Shown: piece by piece, positions 1 through 5,187 of the stretch
Position numbering within the stretch: the stretch's first letter is position 1
How the letters are laid out: every line of letters begins with the position of its first letter
Origin: an uncultured Eubacteriales bacterium
Lineage (GTDB): Bacteria > Bacillota > Clostridia > Oscillospirales > Oscillospiraceae
Assembly (NCBI GenBank): GCA_900554855.1
Contig: USIZ01000122.1
Span: 1 to 5,187, forward strand
DNA length: 5,187 nucleotides
Reading direction: 5' to 3'
The notes under the pieces: generated by a model
What the model was told of the DNA's origin: nothing
The model's input: the letters and a program-made list of their open reading frames with translations, nothing else
Databases searched by the model: none
Translations under genes and position numbers: made by a program

Positions 1-13
1 GCTCTTCCGATCT
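1..13. other. Illumina adapter remnant at left contig end
   Basis: The first 13 bases, GCTCTTCCGATCT, are identical to the 3' end of the standard Illumina TruSeq adapter. The matching adapter on the opposite end of the contig supports untrimmed adapter sequence rather than genomic DNA. On the minus strand these bases would extend the FAD-subunit reading frame with false codons, so that gene should be taken as ending at the contig break at position 14. Confidence 0.95.
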
Positions 14-190
14 CTCTGTCTCCTCGATCTCGCCAAGTCCCAGTGCAGAGAGGTCAATGGCCGTGTTCCACTGCCGCTCTCCCATTTTGATCCAGCCCGT
101 GCCGCCCAGCACGCAGTTGGCCCGGCTCTGATTCAGCTTCCACGCCTCCTCCAGCGTTTCCGCCCGTTTGAATTGTTTAAATTTCAGCAT
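14..190 (-). CDS. Molybdenum hydroxylase FAD-binding subunit, N-terminal fragment
   Basis: This is the first 59 codons of a FAD-binding subunit of a xanthine-dehydrogenase-type molybdenum hydroxylase; the rest lies beyond the left edge. The fragment opens MLKFKQFKRAETLEEAWKLN, the usual start of the family (basic beta strand, then an 'LEEA' helix). It continues with LGGTGWIKMG at residues 28-37 in place of the common GGTDLLV-type FAD pyrophosphate loop, then AIDLSALGL at 44-52. That variant loop resembles, from memory, FAD subunits encoded in clostridial selenium-dependent hydroxylase clusters. The subunit would carry electrons from the iron-sulfur subunit to NAD or another acceptor. ATG at 190 is chosen because AAGGAG lies 10 bases upstream; the in-frame ATG at 199 is only one base from that site. 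It follows xdhC after 38 bases. Exact substrate (xanthine, purine or other) cannot be told. Confidence 0.85.
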
Positions 191-200
191 ATGTCGCATT

Positions 201-206
201 CTCCTT
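201..206 (-). promoter_or_regulatory. Ribosome binding site of FAD subunit gene
   Basis: AAGGAG on the minus strand, 10 bases before ATG 190. It decides the start, since the alternative in-frame ATG at 199 begins one base after it. It lies in the 38-base gap after xdhC, in which I see no hairpin terminator and no convincing promoter. Confidence 0.7.
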
Positions 207-228
207 TGAGTAACCGTATAAAAAGCGT

Positions 229-1161
229 TTACTGTACGGGGATAATAAGATACTCTACTTTTCCGCCGCAGACCGCGCCGCCAGTGCTGTTGAGCGCGTA
301 GTGCCCGATCATCGGCGCATTCTCTGCCAGCGCACGCAGGGCGTCCCGCTTGGCGCTGGCCTCGCTGATGCCGCCGCCGATCGTTCCGGCGATGGAGCCG
401 TCCGGGAACACCAGCATCCTGGCTCCCTCGCTCCGGGGCGTGCTGCCCTCGCAGTTGACCAGCGTCACCATGGCGTAGGGCATTTTTCCCAGTGCGTCGA
501 TGACCGTCGGGGTGAGCGGAGCCTCCAGCCCCAGCGTGTGGCGGCACCGGATAAGCTCCGCCACAATGGACACAGCGATCTCCGCCGGAGTCTCTGCCCC
601 GATCTTCAGGCCGATCGGACTGTGGACACTGTCAATGGCTCCTGTGTCAAATCCTTCCTCTGTCAGCATCTTCCGGGTGGCTGCCACTTTACTGCGGCTG
701 CCCATCATGCCCACATAGCCGTGGGGCAGCGCAAGCGCAGTTTTCAGGCACACCCAATCATCCTGATGGCCCCGGGTCATAATGGCGTAAAAGGCATTGG
801 ACCCAAAGGCGCCGCTTTGCAGATTTTCCGCAAAATCGCCGCAGCGGCAGTCGATGTCCGCGCCGAACGTTCCCTCCGCCAGCACCTCGGGCCGGTTCTC
901 CAGTACCGTCACCTGGAAGCCCACCGCCCGGGCCGCTGGGGCAAGGCACCGGGCCACATGGCCGCCGCCGCAGATCACCAGCCGGGCCGGTGCAGAGAGG
1001 GTCTGGCAAAAAGTCCTGCCCTCTGGCAGCGTTCCCAGCGTGCCGCCGCTCCAGCGCAGCCTTTCCTCCCCCAGATGCCCGGGCTCCAGACTGCTCTCCA
1101 ATGTGGGGCTCTCCCCCGTCAGTAGAAGCCCGCGCAGCTTTTCGTAAAATTCAGTTCTCAC
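229..1161 (-). CDS. xdhC: XdhC-family molybdenum cofactor maturation protein (inverted domain order)
   Basis: A 310-residue accessory protein for xanthine-dehydrogenase-type enzymes. In Rhodobacter, XdhC binds molybdopterin cofactor, promotes its sulfuration with a cysteine desulfurase, and delivers it to the apo-enzyme. Here a Rossmann domain comes first: GGGHVA at 65-70, TRGHQDD at 129-135, YVGMMGSRSK at 149-158, and IGAETPAEIAVSI at 187-199. The XdhC_CoxI domain follows: EGSTPRSEGARMLVFPDGS at 238-256, GTIGGG at 259-264, and VCGG at 297-300. Classical XdhC has the opposite order. The GTG start at 1161 is preferred over an upstream ATG at 1386 because GGAGG sits 7 bases before it, and the 75 residues upstream are low-quality sequence overlapping conserved yqeB. 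The gene overlaps the end of yqeB by 11 bases. In this operon it likely handles selenated or sulfurated cofactor for the downstream hydroxylase (inference). Confidence 0.93.
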   Translation of the reverse strand: MRTEFYEKLRGLLLTGESPTLESSLEPGHLGEERLRWSGGTLGTLPEGRTFCQTLSAPARLVICGGGHVARCLAPAARAVGFQVTVLENRPEVLAEGTFGADIDCRCGDFAENLQSGAFGSNAFYAIMTRGHQDDWVCLKTALALPHGYVGMMGSRSKVAATRKMLTEEGFDTGAIDSVHSPIGLKIGAETPAEIAVSIVAELIRCRHTLGLEAPLTPTVIDALGKMPYAMVTLVNCEGSTPRSEGARMLVFPDGSIAGTIGGGISEASAKRDALRALAENAPMIGHYALNSTGGAVCGGKVEYLIIPVQ

Positions 1162-1948
1162 GTTCCGACCTCCAATGGCAGACCGCCTCCAATACCCCGC
1201 CGCCGATGGCGAGGGCTTTATCCGAAATAGTAAAGCAGTGCTCCCGCACACAGCGTGCGTCCACGTCGCCGGCCTTGAAGCCCGCCTTCGGCACAAGCGT
1301 TCCGGCGGGCAGAATACCCCGCAGGCAGCCCGTGATCCGGCTGACCACCGGCTGACCCGCCACCCGTGCCACCGTCTCCCCGGCATTCACCGCATCGCCG
1401 ATCTCTTTCAACGGCTCAAACAGGCCGCCGCAGGGCGTGCGCAGCACCCGCTCCACCGTGTAGCCCCCCACACTGCCGGGAATACCGGTGTTCGGGATGG
1501 CGGAGCCGGAATAGATGCACCGGCCCAGCGTGTGGCCGCGCATGGTCTCAATAACGCAGTGGCAGTTCTCCCCTGCCGTAAAGCCGGGGCCCACGCCGAT
1601 CACCAGCGGTGCGTCGATGATGCAAGTGCCCAGATTGCGTTTGGCCAAAATGGCATCCACCACCACATCCGGGTGCAGATCCCGGACTGCTCGTCCGTCC
1701 GGGTCGGGCAGGATCGGGATCTCCCCCCGCGCCAGTGCGGCTTCTGCGCCGGACGGGCTGTCGCAGCGCACTGCGGCGACTCCCTCCACTTCACAGCGCC
1801 GCGTCCACATGGCCTGACAAAAGGCCGCCTTCCATCGCACCGCCGTGGGGTGTTCCAGATCGGTCATTGCCACGGAAAAGCCGCTCCGACAGAGCCGCCA
1901 GCCAATGCCGGAGGCAATGTCTCCGGCTCCTCGTATCAAAATCAGCAC
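1151..1948 (-). CDS. yqeB: Selenium-dependent molybdenum hydroxylase system protein YqeB (EF2563 family)
   Basis: A 265-residue protein of the EF2563/YqeB family, found with orphan SelD and molybdenum hydroxylases. Its reaction is unknown; cofactor maturation or selenium insertion is proposed from context. It opens with a nucleotide-binding-like loop, RGAGDIASGI at 6-15, followed by DLEHPTAVRW at 30-39. The most diagnostic stretch is 113-159: APLVIGVGPGFTAGENCHC, then IETMRGHTLGR, then YSGSAIPNTGIPG. A C-terminal AIGGGVLEA lies at 247-255. The start is GTG 1948, giving a length usual for the family. An open frame reaching ATG 2125 adds only 59 Gly/Ala/Arg-rich residues antisense to nothing conserved and in the wrong frame of yqeC. 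The gene overlaps yqeC by 7 bases and xdhC by 11. E. coli YqeB is, as I recall, a fusion of an XdhC-like part with this domain; here the two are separate adjacent genes. The B. subtilis yqeB is unrelated. Confidence 0.94.
   Translation of the reverse strand: MLILIRGAGDIASGIGWRLCRSGFSVAMTDLEHPTAVRWKAAFCQAMWTRRCEVEGVAAVRCDSPSGAEAALARGEIPILPDPDGRAVRDLHPDVVVDAILAKRNLGTCIIDAPLVIGVGPGFTAGENCHCVIETMRGHTLGRCIYSGSAIPNTGIPGSVGGYTVERVLRTPCGGLFEPLKEIGDAVNAGETVARVAGQPVVSRITGCLRGILPAGTLVPKAGFKAGDVDARCVREHCFTISDKALAIGGGVLEAVCHWRSEREN
1169..1173 (-). promoter_or_regulatory. Ribosome binding site of xdhC
   Basis: GGAGG on the minus strand, 7 bases before GTG 1161, located inside the last codons of yqeB. It fixes the xdhC start at the GTG rather than at the longer open frame. 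Confidence 0.8.
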
Positions 1949-2631
1949 TTTATATGGCTCTCCTTCAATTGGGTCACATAGGCCTCTACGCCCCGTTCCT
2001 CCAGCCGACGGACGAGCGCCTCCCCCTGCACCTGAAGCGCCGGGGTGTCCGCCTGATTGAGCAGAACGAGCTTGGGCGCTTCGCTCCGGGCGGCGCTCAG
2101 CCCCCGCTCCAGCAGCGCGGCGCACAATGCTTCATCCACCGTGCGCACCGGGTCGATCCCGGCCTCCCGCCAGCCGTGGAGCACTTCCCCCGCCGGACGT
2201 CCCAGCGCAGCAAGTCCCGCCAGCTCGATGACCAGCCCGGCGTCCGGCGGCATCACCGGCTCAAAGGTGCGGTGGTACTTCAGCGGCAGGCACCGACTCC
2301 CGTCCGCCTCTACAAGGATGCGGTCAACTCGCAGCTGCGCATACCAGGTCGTCGGAATGCCGGTCAGCTTATAGTGCTCCGCATCCGGGTGCCCGGCCAG
2401 CACCGCCCGTCCGGGGATAAGCTGTCGGTTTAAATTCTCCACCGAGTCCGGGCAGACCGCTTCAGGCGTCCAGCCCAGATGGGTCGTCGTAGTGAGCAGC
2501 ACCCGTTCGCCCCGGCGGGCGCACGTCTCCCCCAGCGCAGAGAGGAGCGTCGTCTTTCCCCCTCCGCCGATCAGGGCAGTCACCCGGGGCAGGCGCAGGT
2601 ACAGCCGCTCCAACAGCTCCGCCCGTTTCAT
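1942..2631 (-). CDS. yqeC: Selenium-dependent molybdenum hydroxylase system protein YqeC
   Basis: A 229-residue predicted nucleotide-binding protein of the YqeC family (SDMH-associated); biochemical function not established. Residues 18-30 carry a P-loop-like motif, TALIGGGGKTTLL, with K26 and T27 as likely phosphate contacts. TTTTHLGW at 47-54 and LVEADGSRCLPLK at 106-118 (a Walker B-like acid followed by the family's EADGSR signature) come next, and VLLNQAD at 189-195 resembles the NKxD base-recognition motif of GTPases. The length matches the family. ATG 2631 overlaps the stop of the DUF3343 gene as ATGA, with no recognisable Shine-Dalgarno sequence before it, so its translation probably depends on coupling to the upstream gene. 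The B. subtilis gene called yqeC is a different protein. Confidence 0.94.
   Translation of the reverse strand: MKRAELLERLYLRLPRVTALIGGGGKTTLLSALGETCARRGERVLLTTTTHLGWTPEAVCPDSVENLNRQLIPGRAVLAGHPDAEHYKLTGIPTTWYAQLRVDRILVEADGSRCLPLKYHRTFEPVMPPDAGLVIELAGLAALGRPAGEVLHGWREAGIDPVRTVDEALCAALLERGLSAARSEAPKLVLLNQADTPALQVQGEALVRRLEERGVEAYVTQLKESHIKC
1960..1965 (-). promoter_or_regulatory. Ribosome binding site of yqeB
   Basis: AAGGAG on the minus strand, 11 bases before GTG 1948, inside the 3' end of yqeC. The spacing is on the long side, but no other in-frame start nearby fits better, and the stop of yqeC overlaps the start. Confidence 0.6.
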
Positions 2632-2864
2632 ATCAGCAGCACCCGCGCTTCACTGTACGCAAGTCCGTTTCCTCTCAGCATTTGCTCCACCTCGTCCCGG
2701 GCAGCCACAGGGGCCATCCACGCGAGACCGCAGTCCGCCGTGATGATGGTGGGGGTCGGGATGATCCGTCCGGGAATACGCAGTTCCTTGGCCCGCCGCT
2801 CCATAGCCATGGCCGCCGCAGCGGTGGGAAAGGTGACAATCCACTTTTCTTCTCTCGCACGCAT
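2628..2864 (-). CDS. DUF3343 small protein, putative Se/S carrier
   Basis: A 78-residue protein of the DUF3343 family, named in databases as putative Se/S carrier-like. The N-terminus contains a beta strand, WIVTFPTAAAAMAMERRAKE at 8-27. Then come IPGRIIPTPTIITADC at 30-45 and CGLAWMAP at 45-52. C45 in the (S/T)AxCGLAW motif is the only cysteine and the family's conserved one, so it is the obvious candidate for carrying a persulfide or selenopersulfide. There is no signal peptide or membrane segment. ATG 2864 follows GGAG at 9 bases. The gene starts 6 bases after the cysteine desulfurase stop and shares ATGA with yqeC. Direct transfer from the neighbouring desulfurase is an inference from adjacency, not a demonstrated reaction. 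Confidence 0.88.
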   Translation of the reverse strand: MRAREEKWIVTFPTAAAAMAMERRAKELRIPGRIIPTPTIITADCGLAWMAPVAARDEVEQMLRGNGLAYSEARVLLI

Positions 2865-2870
2865 CTGACT

Positions 2871-4007
2871 TCACTCCATTGCAAGGGTGCGCATCGCGTC
2901 GATACCCCGGTCGATCTCCTCTTCCGTATTCAGGTGGGAGAAGGAAAAGCGCACTGCCCCCTGCCGCGCCGTACCAAGGGTCTCGTGCGCCAGCGGTGCA
3001 CAGTGAAGCCCCGCCCGGGTGACTATACCAAAGCGCGTCCACAGCTCATCGCTGACGGCGGCAGAGTCCCAGTCTCCCAGATTCAGGCTGACGATGGGGC
3101 ACCGCTCGGGCACCTCAAAATCACCATAGCAGGTGACACCGGGCAGCTCCCGCACGCCCTCATAAAACCGGCGGGCAAAGCTCTGTTCCCGGCGGCGCAG
3201 TTCCTCTTCCTTCTGTCCATCCAGCCATGTCAGTGCGGCTCCGAGGCCGGCAATGCCCGGGCCGATCAGAGTGCCCGCCTCTAATCGGGTCGGATACTCC
3301 GCGGGCTGTGTTTTCAGCGCCGACTGTACGCCGGTGCCGCCCACCCGAGCCGGACGCAGATCCGCATTTTCTCCCACCAGCACAGCGCCAATGCCCTGGG
3401 GACCCAACAGGCCCTTGTGACCGGTCAGGCAGAGAATGTCGATGAGCATCTGCTCCATATGGATGGGAAACACACCGCCGGTCTGGGCGGCATCCACCAC
3501 AAAAGTCAGCCCATGCTCCGCGCAGAACCCGCCCAGCACAGGCAGCTCATTCAGATTTCCCGTCACATTGGAACCGTGGGCGCACACCAGCGCCCGGGTA
3601 TTCGGCCTCACCGCACCGGCGAGCGCAGGCCAGTCCACCCGGCCCCGGGCGTCTGCCGGGAGGATCGTGAGCTCTACCCCCTGCTCCGCCAGCAGATATA
3701 GCGGGCGAAGAACGGAATTATGCTCCATGGCGGTGGTAATGACGTGGTCGCCGGGCTTTAAAAGTCCCCGCAGGGCCGTGTTCAGGCTGTCCGTTGCGTT
3801 GGCGGTGAAGCACACCCGCTCTTCACGGGAGAGACCGAACCGCCGGGCCAGCTGACTGCGCACCGCGAAAGCCGTCCGGGCGCTGTCCAGCGCCGGCTCC
3901 CCGGCGCCGCGCCCGGTGCTGGTGCCGGAACGCACCGCCTCATAACAGGCCCGGGCCACACACTCCGGCCGGGGACAGCTGGTAGCCGCGTGATTGAAGT
4001 AGATCAC
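2871..4007 (-). CDS. Cysteine desulfurase / selenocysteine lyase-like protein (EF2568 type)
   Basis: A 378-residue PLP-dependent class-V aminotransferase-fold enzyme, complete, that releases sulfur from cysteine (or selenium from selenocysteine) as an enzyme-bound persulfide or selenide. Seen in order: YFNHAATSCPRP at 3-14; TANATDSLN at 68-76; AMEHNSVLRP at 93-102 with H96 stacking on PLP; VVDAAQTGG at 170-178 with D172 contacting the pyridine ring; LTGHKGLLGPQGIG at 194-207 with K198 as the Schiff-base lysine; RLEAGT at 241-246; and RAGLHCAPLAHE at 331-342 with C336 as the catalytic cysteine. The motifs and the position between yedF and DUF3343 fit the SDMH-associated subfamily typified by Enterococcus EF2568. 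The GTG start at 4007 overlaps the yedF stop as GTGA, suggesting coupled translation. Whether selenocysteine or cysteine is the true substrate cannot be read from sequence. Confidence 0.95.
   Translation of the reverse strand: MIYFNHAATSCPRPECVARACYEAVRSGTSTGRGAGEPALDSARTAFAVRSQLARRFGLSREERVCFTANATDSLNTALRGLLKPGDHVITTAMEHNSVLRPLYLLAEQGVELTILPADARGRVDWPALAGAVRPNTRALVCAHGSNVTGNLNELPVLGGFCAEHGLTFVVDAAQTGGVFPIHMEQMLIDILCLTGHKGLLGPQGIGAVLVGENADLRPARVGGTGVQSALKTQPAEYPTRLEAGTLIGPGIAGLGAALTWLDGQKEEELRRREQSFARRFYEGVRELPGVTCYGDFEVPERCPIVSLNLGDWDSAAVSDELWTRFGIVTRAGLHCAPLAHETLGTARQGAVRFSFSHLNTEEEIDRGIDAMRTLAME
2874..2877 (-). promoter_or_regulatory. Ribosome binding site of DUF3343 gene
   Basis: GGAG on the minus strand, 9 bases before ATG 2864, overlapping the last codons of the cysteine desulfurase gene. 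It is short but correctly placed. Confidence 0.5.
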
Positions 4008-4621
4008 GGACGCACCACAAGGGTGGCCTTCATCTGCTTTTCCACGATCTCGTACATATTGGTCACACCGCCCACCGCCAGCTTGTCGGTCAGGCCGTAG
4101 AAATTCAGACAGGTGCCACAGGTCAGGAGCTCCACCCCCTGCTCCGCCAGCGTGCGCAGATCCTCCAGCGAATCGGAACCCTCACAGGTCAGGTGTGCGC
4201 CGCCATTATAGAACAGGATGGTTCTGGGACGTTCCTCCTGAGTAACGAGGGCAAAAATGAAGCTCTTCAGCAGCGTTCTGCCCAGCTCGTCGTCCCCCTC
4301 GCCCATATGGTCGGCGGAGATCACCACCACGGTATTCTGCTCCTGCACCATGGGCTGGCTCAGAGCCTTTTCCGGAGCATTGTCGTTGTCTTCCCGCTCC
4401 TGAATGGTCATACTCACCCGGTAGCAGCTGTCATTCTGCTTCTCGGATGTGACCCCATAGCCCTTCTGATGCGCCATTTTGGTGAGATTCTGAACGGCGG
4501 TCTCGTTGTCCACCAGCGTCTCCACCGTCCCCTCGCCATTGAGCTTTGCAATGGCCACTTTCGTCTTGACCACAGGGATGGGGCAGGCATCGCCCCGGGC
4601 GTCTACATGAATGAGTTCCAT
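4004..4621 (-). CDS. yedF: Selenium metabolism protein YedF (TusA-like plus DsrE-like domains)
   Basis: A 205-residue two-domain protein. Residues 1-75 form a TusA/SirA-like domain with DARGDACPIPVVKTK at 7-21; C13 of the CPxP motif is the expected persulfide or selenopersulfide carrier. A variable acidic linker (75-95) leads to a DsrE/DsrF-like domain at about 96-205 with VVVISADHMGEGDDELG at 98-114, FYNGGAHLTCEGS at 137-149 (C146), TCGTCLNFYGL at 167-177 (C168, C171) and GGVTNMYEIVE at 184-194. This architecture is that of the SelD-associated YedF family; it is longer than the roughly 77-residue E. coli protein also called YedF. A sulfur/selenium relay to SelD is proposed from homology and context. 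ATG 4621 is preceded by AAGGAG at 8 bases. It begins 17 bases after selD and overlaps the desulfurase gene by 4. Confidence 0.95.
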   Translation of the reverse strand: MELIHVDARGDACPIPVVKTKVAIAKLNGEGTVETLVDNETAVQNLTKMAHQKGYGVTSEKQNDSCYRVSMTIQEREDNDNAPEKALSQPMVQEQNTVVVISADHMGEGDDELGRTLLKSFIFALVTQEERPRTILFYNGGAHLTCEGSDSLEDLRTLAEQGVELLTCGTCLNFYGLTDKLAVGGVTNMYEIVEKQMKATLVVRP

Positions 4622-4629
4622 GTCTGTTG

Positions 4630-4635
4630 CTCCTT
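4630..4635 (-). promoter_or_regulatory. Ribosome binding site of yedF
   Basis: AAGGAG on the minus strand, 8 bases before ATG 4621, in the 17-base gap after selD. This is the best-placed ribosome binding site in the window. Confidence 0.8.
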
Positions 4636-4638
4636 ATA

Positions 4639-5168
4639 TTATCGCACCGTAATTTCAAATTCTGACTTTGCTGTCACTACGCCGATGACCGCCGCAGGCA
4701 GTCCCGCCTGACGCAGCTCCTCAACGGCCCGGTCGGCCTCCCATTCGGGCAGCGCGCACAGCAGTCCGCCGGAGGTCTGGGGATCGAAGAGCACCTCCTC
4801 CGCCGCGAAGGGCAGGTGGCCGAACTTCACCCGCTCCCCCACAAAATTGCGGTTTCGCTGGGCAGCGGCAGTGAGCAGGAACTCTCCGGCATAGTCCAGT
4901 GCACCAGGCAACACCGGTATGCGCTCCCACGCCAGCACGGCAGAGCACTGCTCCCCCAGCATTTCGTGCAGGTGGCCCAGCAGGCCGAACCCGGTCACAT
5001 CGGTACAGGCGTGGACGGTATAACGCCCGAAGATTTCAGCGGCATATTGATTGAGCGTCGTCATGGACTGTTCCGCCTGGGTCAGCGCCTCTTCCGACGC
5101 CTGTCCCACGCGGGCGGCAGTGCAGACCAGACCCACGCCCAGCTTTTTCGTCAGAATGAGCTTATCCT
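4639..5168 (-). CDS. selD: Selenide, water dikinase SelD, C-terminal part (5' truncated)
   Basis: The C-terminal 175 residues of SelD, which makes selenophosphate from selenide and ATP, the activated selenium donor. The fragment begins DKLILTKKLGVGL, matching the conserved LTK.LG.G region. It contains CTDVTGFGLLGHLHEM at 54-69 and LFDPQTSGGLL at 126-136, both family signatures, and ends in a short beta strand before TAA. Full-length SelD is about 345 residues, so roughly the first half is missing, including the N-terminal active-site Cys/Sec and Lys. Whether this SelD is itself a selenoprotein cannot be determined. The open frame continues to a GTG at 5184, but those codons (VCSSD plus part of Q) derive from adapter sequence and are not protein. 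It is probably not the first gene of the operon by necessity, only the first visible one. It leads into yedF after 17 bases. Confidence 0.95.
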
Positions 5169-5187
5169 GATCGGAAGAGCACACGTC
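5169..5187. other. Illumina adapter remnant at right contig end
   Basis: The last 19 bases, GATCGGAAGAGCACACGTC, match the Illumina TruSeq read-1 adapter from its second base onward. The base before (5168, T) differs from the adapter's leading A, so the exact junction is uncertain by a base or two. SelD proteins normally have Gly before the first Asp here, and the codon at the junction reads CAG, consistent with a corrupted edge. Confidence 0.96.

Noticed and set aside
191..228. Possible terminator or promoter in the largest gap, between xdhC and the FAD subunit gene
   Set aside because: There is a short T run and a TATACG element but no inverted repeat for a hairpin and no matching -35 box.
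301..1125. Long plus-strand open frame of 274 codons opposite xdhC
   Set aside because: Its product is rich in Arg, His, Ala and Pro with no recognisable motif, and it lies antisense to well-conserved XdhC motifs. GC-rich antisense shadow.
1162..1386. 75-residue N-terminal extension of XdhC
   Set aside because: It lies within yqeB coding sequence, is Arg/Ser/Ala-rich without family similarity, and a well-spaced GGAGG precedes the internal GTG 1161.
1175..1981. Plus-strand open frame of 268 codons opposite yqeB
   Set aside because: Antisense to the conserved YqeB signature region, with no ribosome binding site of note and no family resemblance. Shadow of yqeB.
1735..2433. Plus-strand open frame of 232 codons spanning the yqeC/yqeB junction
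   Set aside because: Crosses two confidently identified genes on the other strand, and its composition is typical of a frame shadow.
4639..4665. Possible promoter (GATAAT-like) between selD and yedF
   Set aside because: No acceptable -35 hexamer at 16-18 bases upstream; the AT-rich stretch is more simply the yedF ribosome binding site leader.
14..5168. In-frame TGA selenocysteine codons, CRISPR repeats, insertion sequences, tRNA or rRNA genes
   Set aside because: I looked for these and saw none; every complete gene is continuous to a normal stop in a conserved position. The SelD active-site Cys/Sec position lies outside the window.

Overview
This 5.2 kb window looks like a whole short-read assembly contig rather than a piece cut from a chromosome. 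It starts with 13 bases and ends with 19 bases that match the Illumina TruSeq adapter, so about 5155 bases (14-5168) are genuine. The insert is GC-rich, with AAGGAG-type ribosome binding sites, GTG starts and closely packed genes. The protein set resembles that of anaerobic Clostridia, and a GC-rich gut Oscillospirales-like Bacillota is my best guess. That assignment is inference; no taxonomic marker is present.

All eight genes lie on the minus strand and read from the right edge to the left: selD (5' truncated), yedF, a cysteine desulfurase of the EF2568 type, a DUF3343 small protein, yqeC, yqeB, xdhC, and the first 59 codons of the FAD subunit of a molybdenum hydroxylase (cut by the left edge). 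The gaps are 17, 6 and 38 bases, and the other four junctions overlap by 4, 4, 7 and 11 bases. There is no internal promoter or terminator I can support, so this reads as one translationally coupled operon whose promoter lies beyond the right edge. No stretch longer than 38 bases lacks a gene.

The gene set is the signature of the third selenium-utilisation trait: selenium as a labile cofactor of selenium-dependent molybdenum hydroxylases (SDMH), distinct from selenocysteine and from selenouridine in tRNA. In the accepted or proposed scheme, the desulfurase mobilises S or Se from cysteine or selenocysteine. YedF and DUF3343 are candidate Se/S carriers, SelD makes selenophosphate, and YqeB, YqeC and XdhC mature or insert the selenated or sulfurated molybdopterin cofactor into a xanthine-dehydrogenase-type enzyme. 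The FAD subunit of that enzyme begins immediately downstream. The roles of YqeB, YqeC, YedF and DUF3343 rest on gene association more than on biochemistry.

The system itself is known. The points most worth attention are the adapter ends, which put five false residues at the front of SelD and corrupt a sixth, the XdhC protein with its two domains in the order opposite to classical XdhC, and the compact coupling of the carrier and maturase genes.
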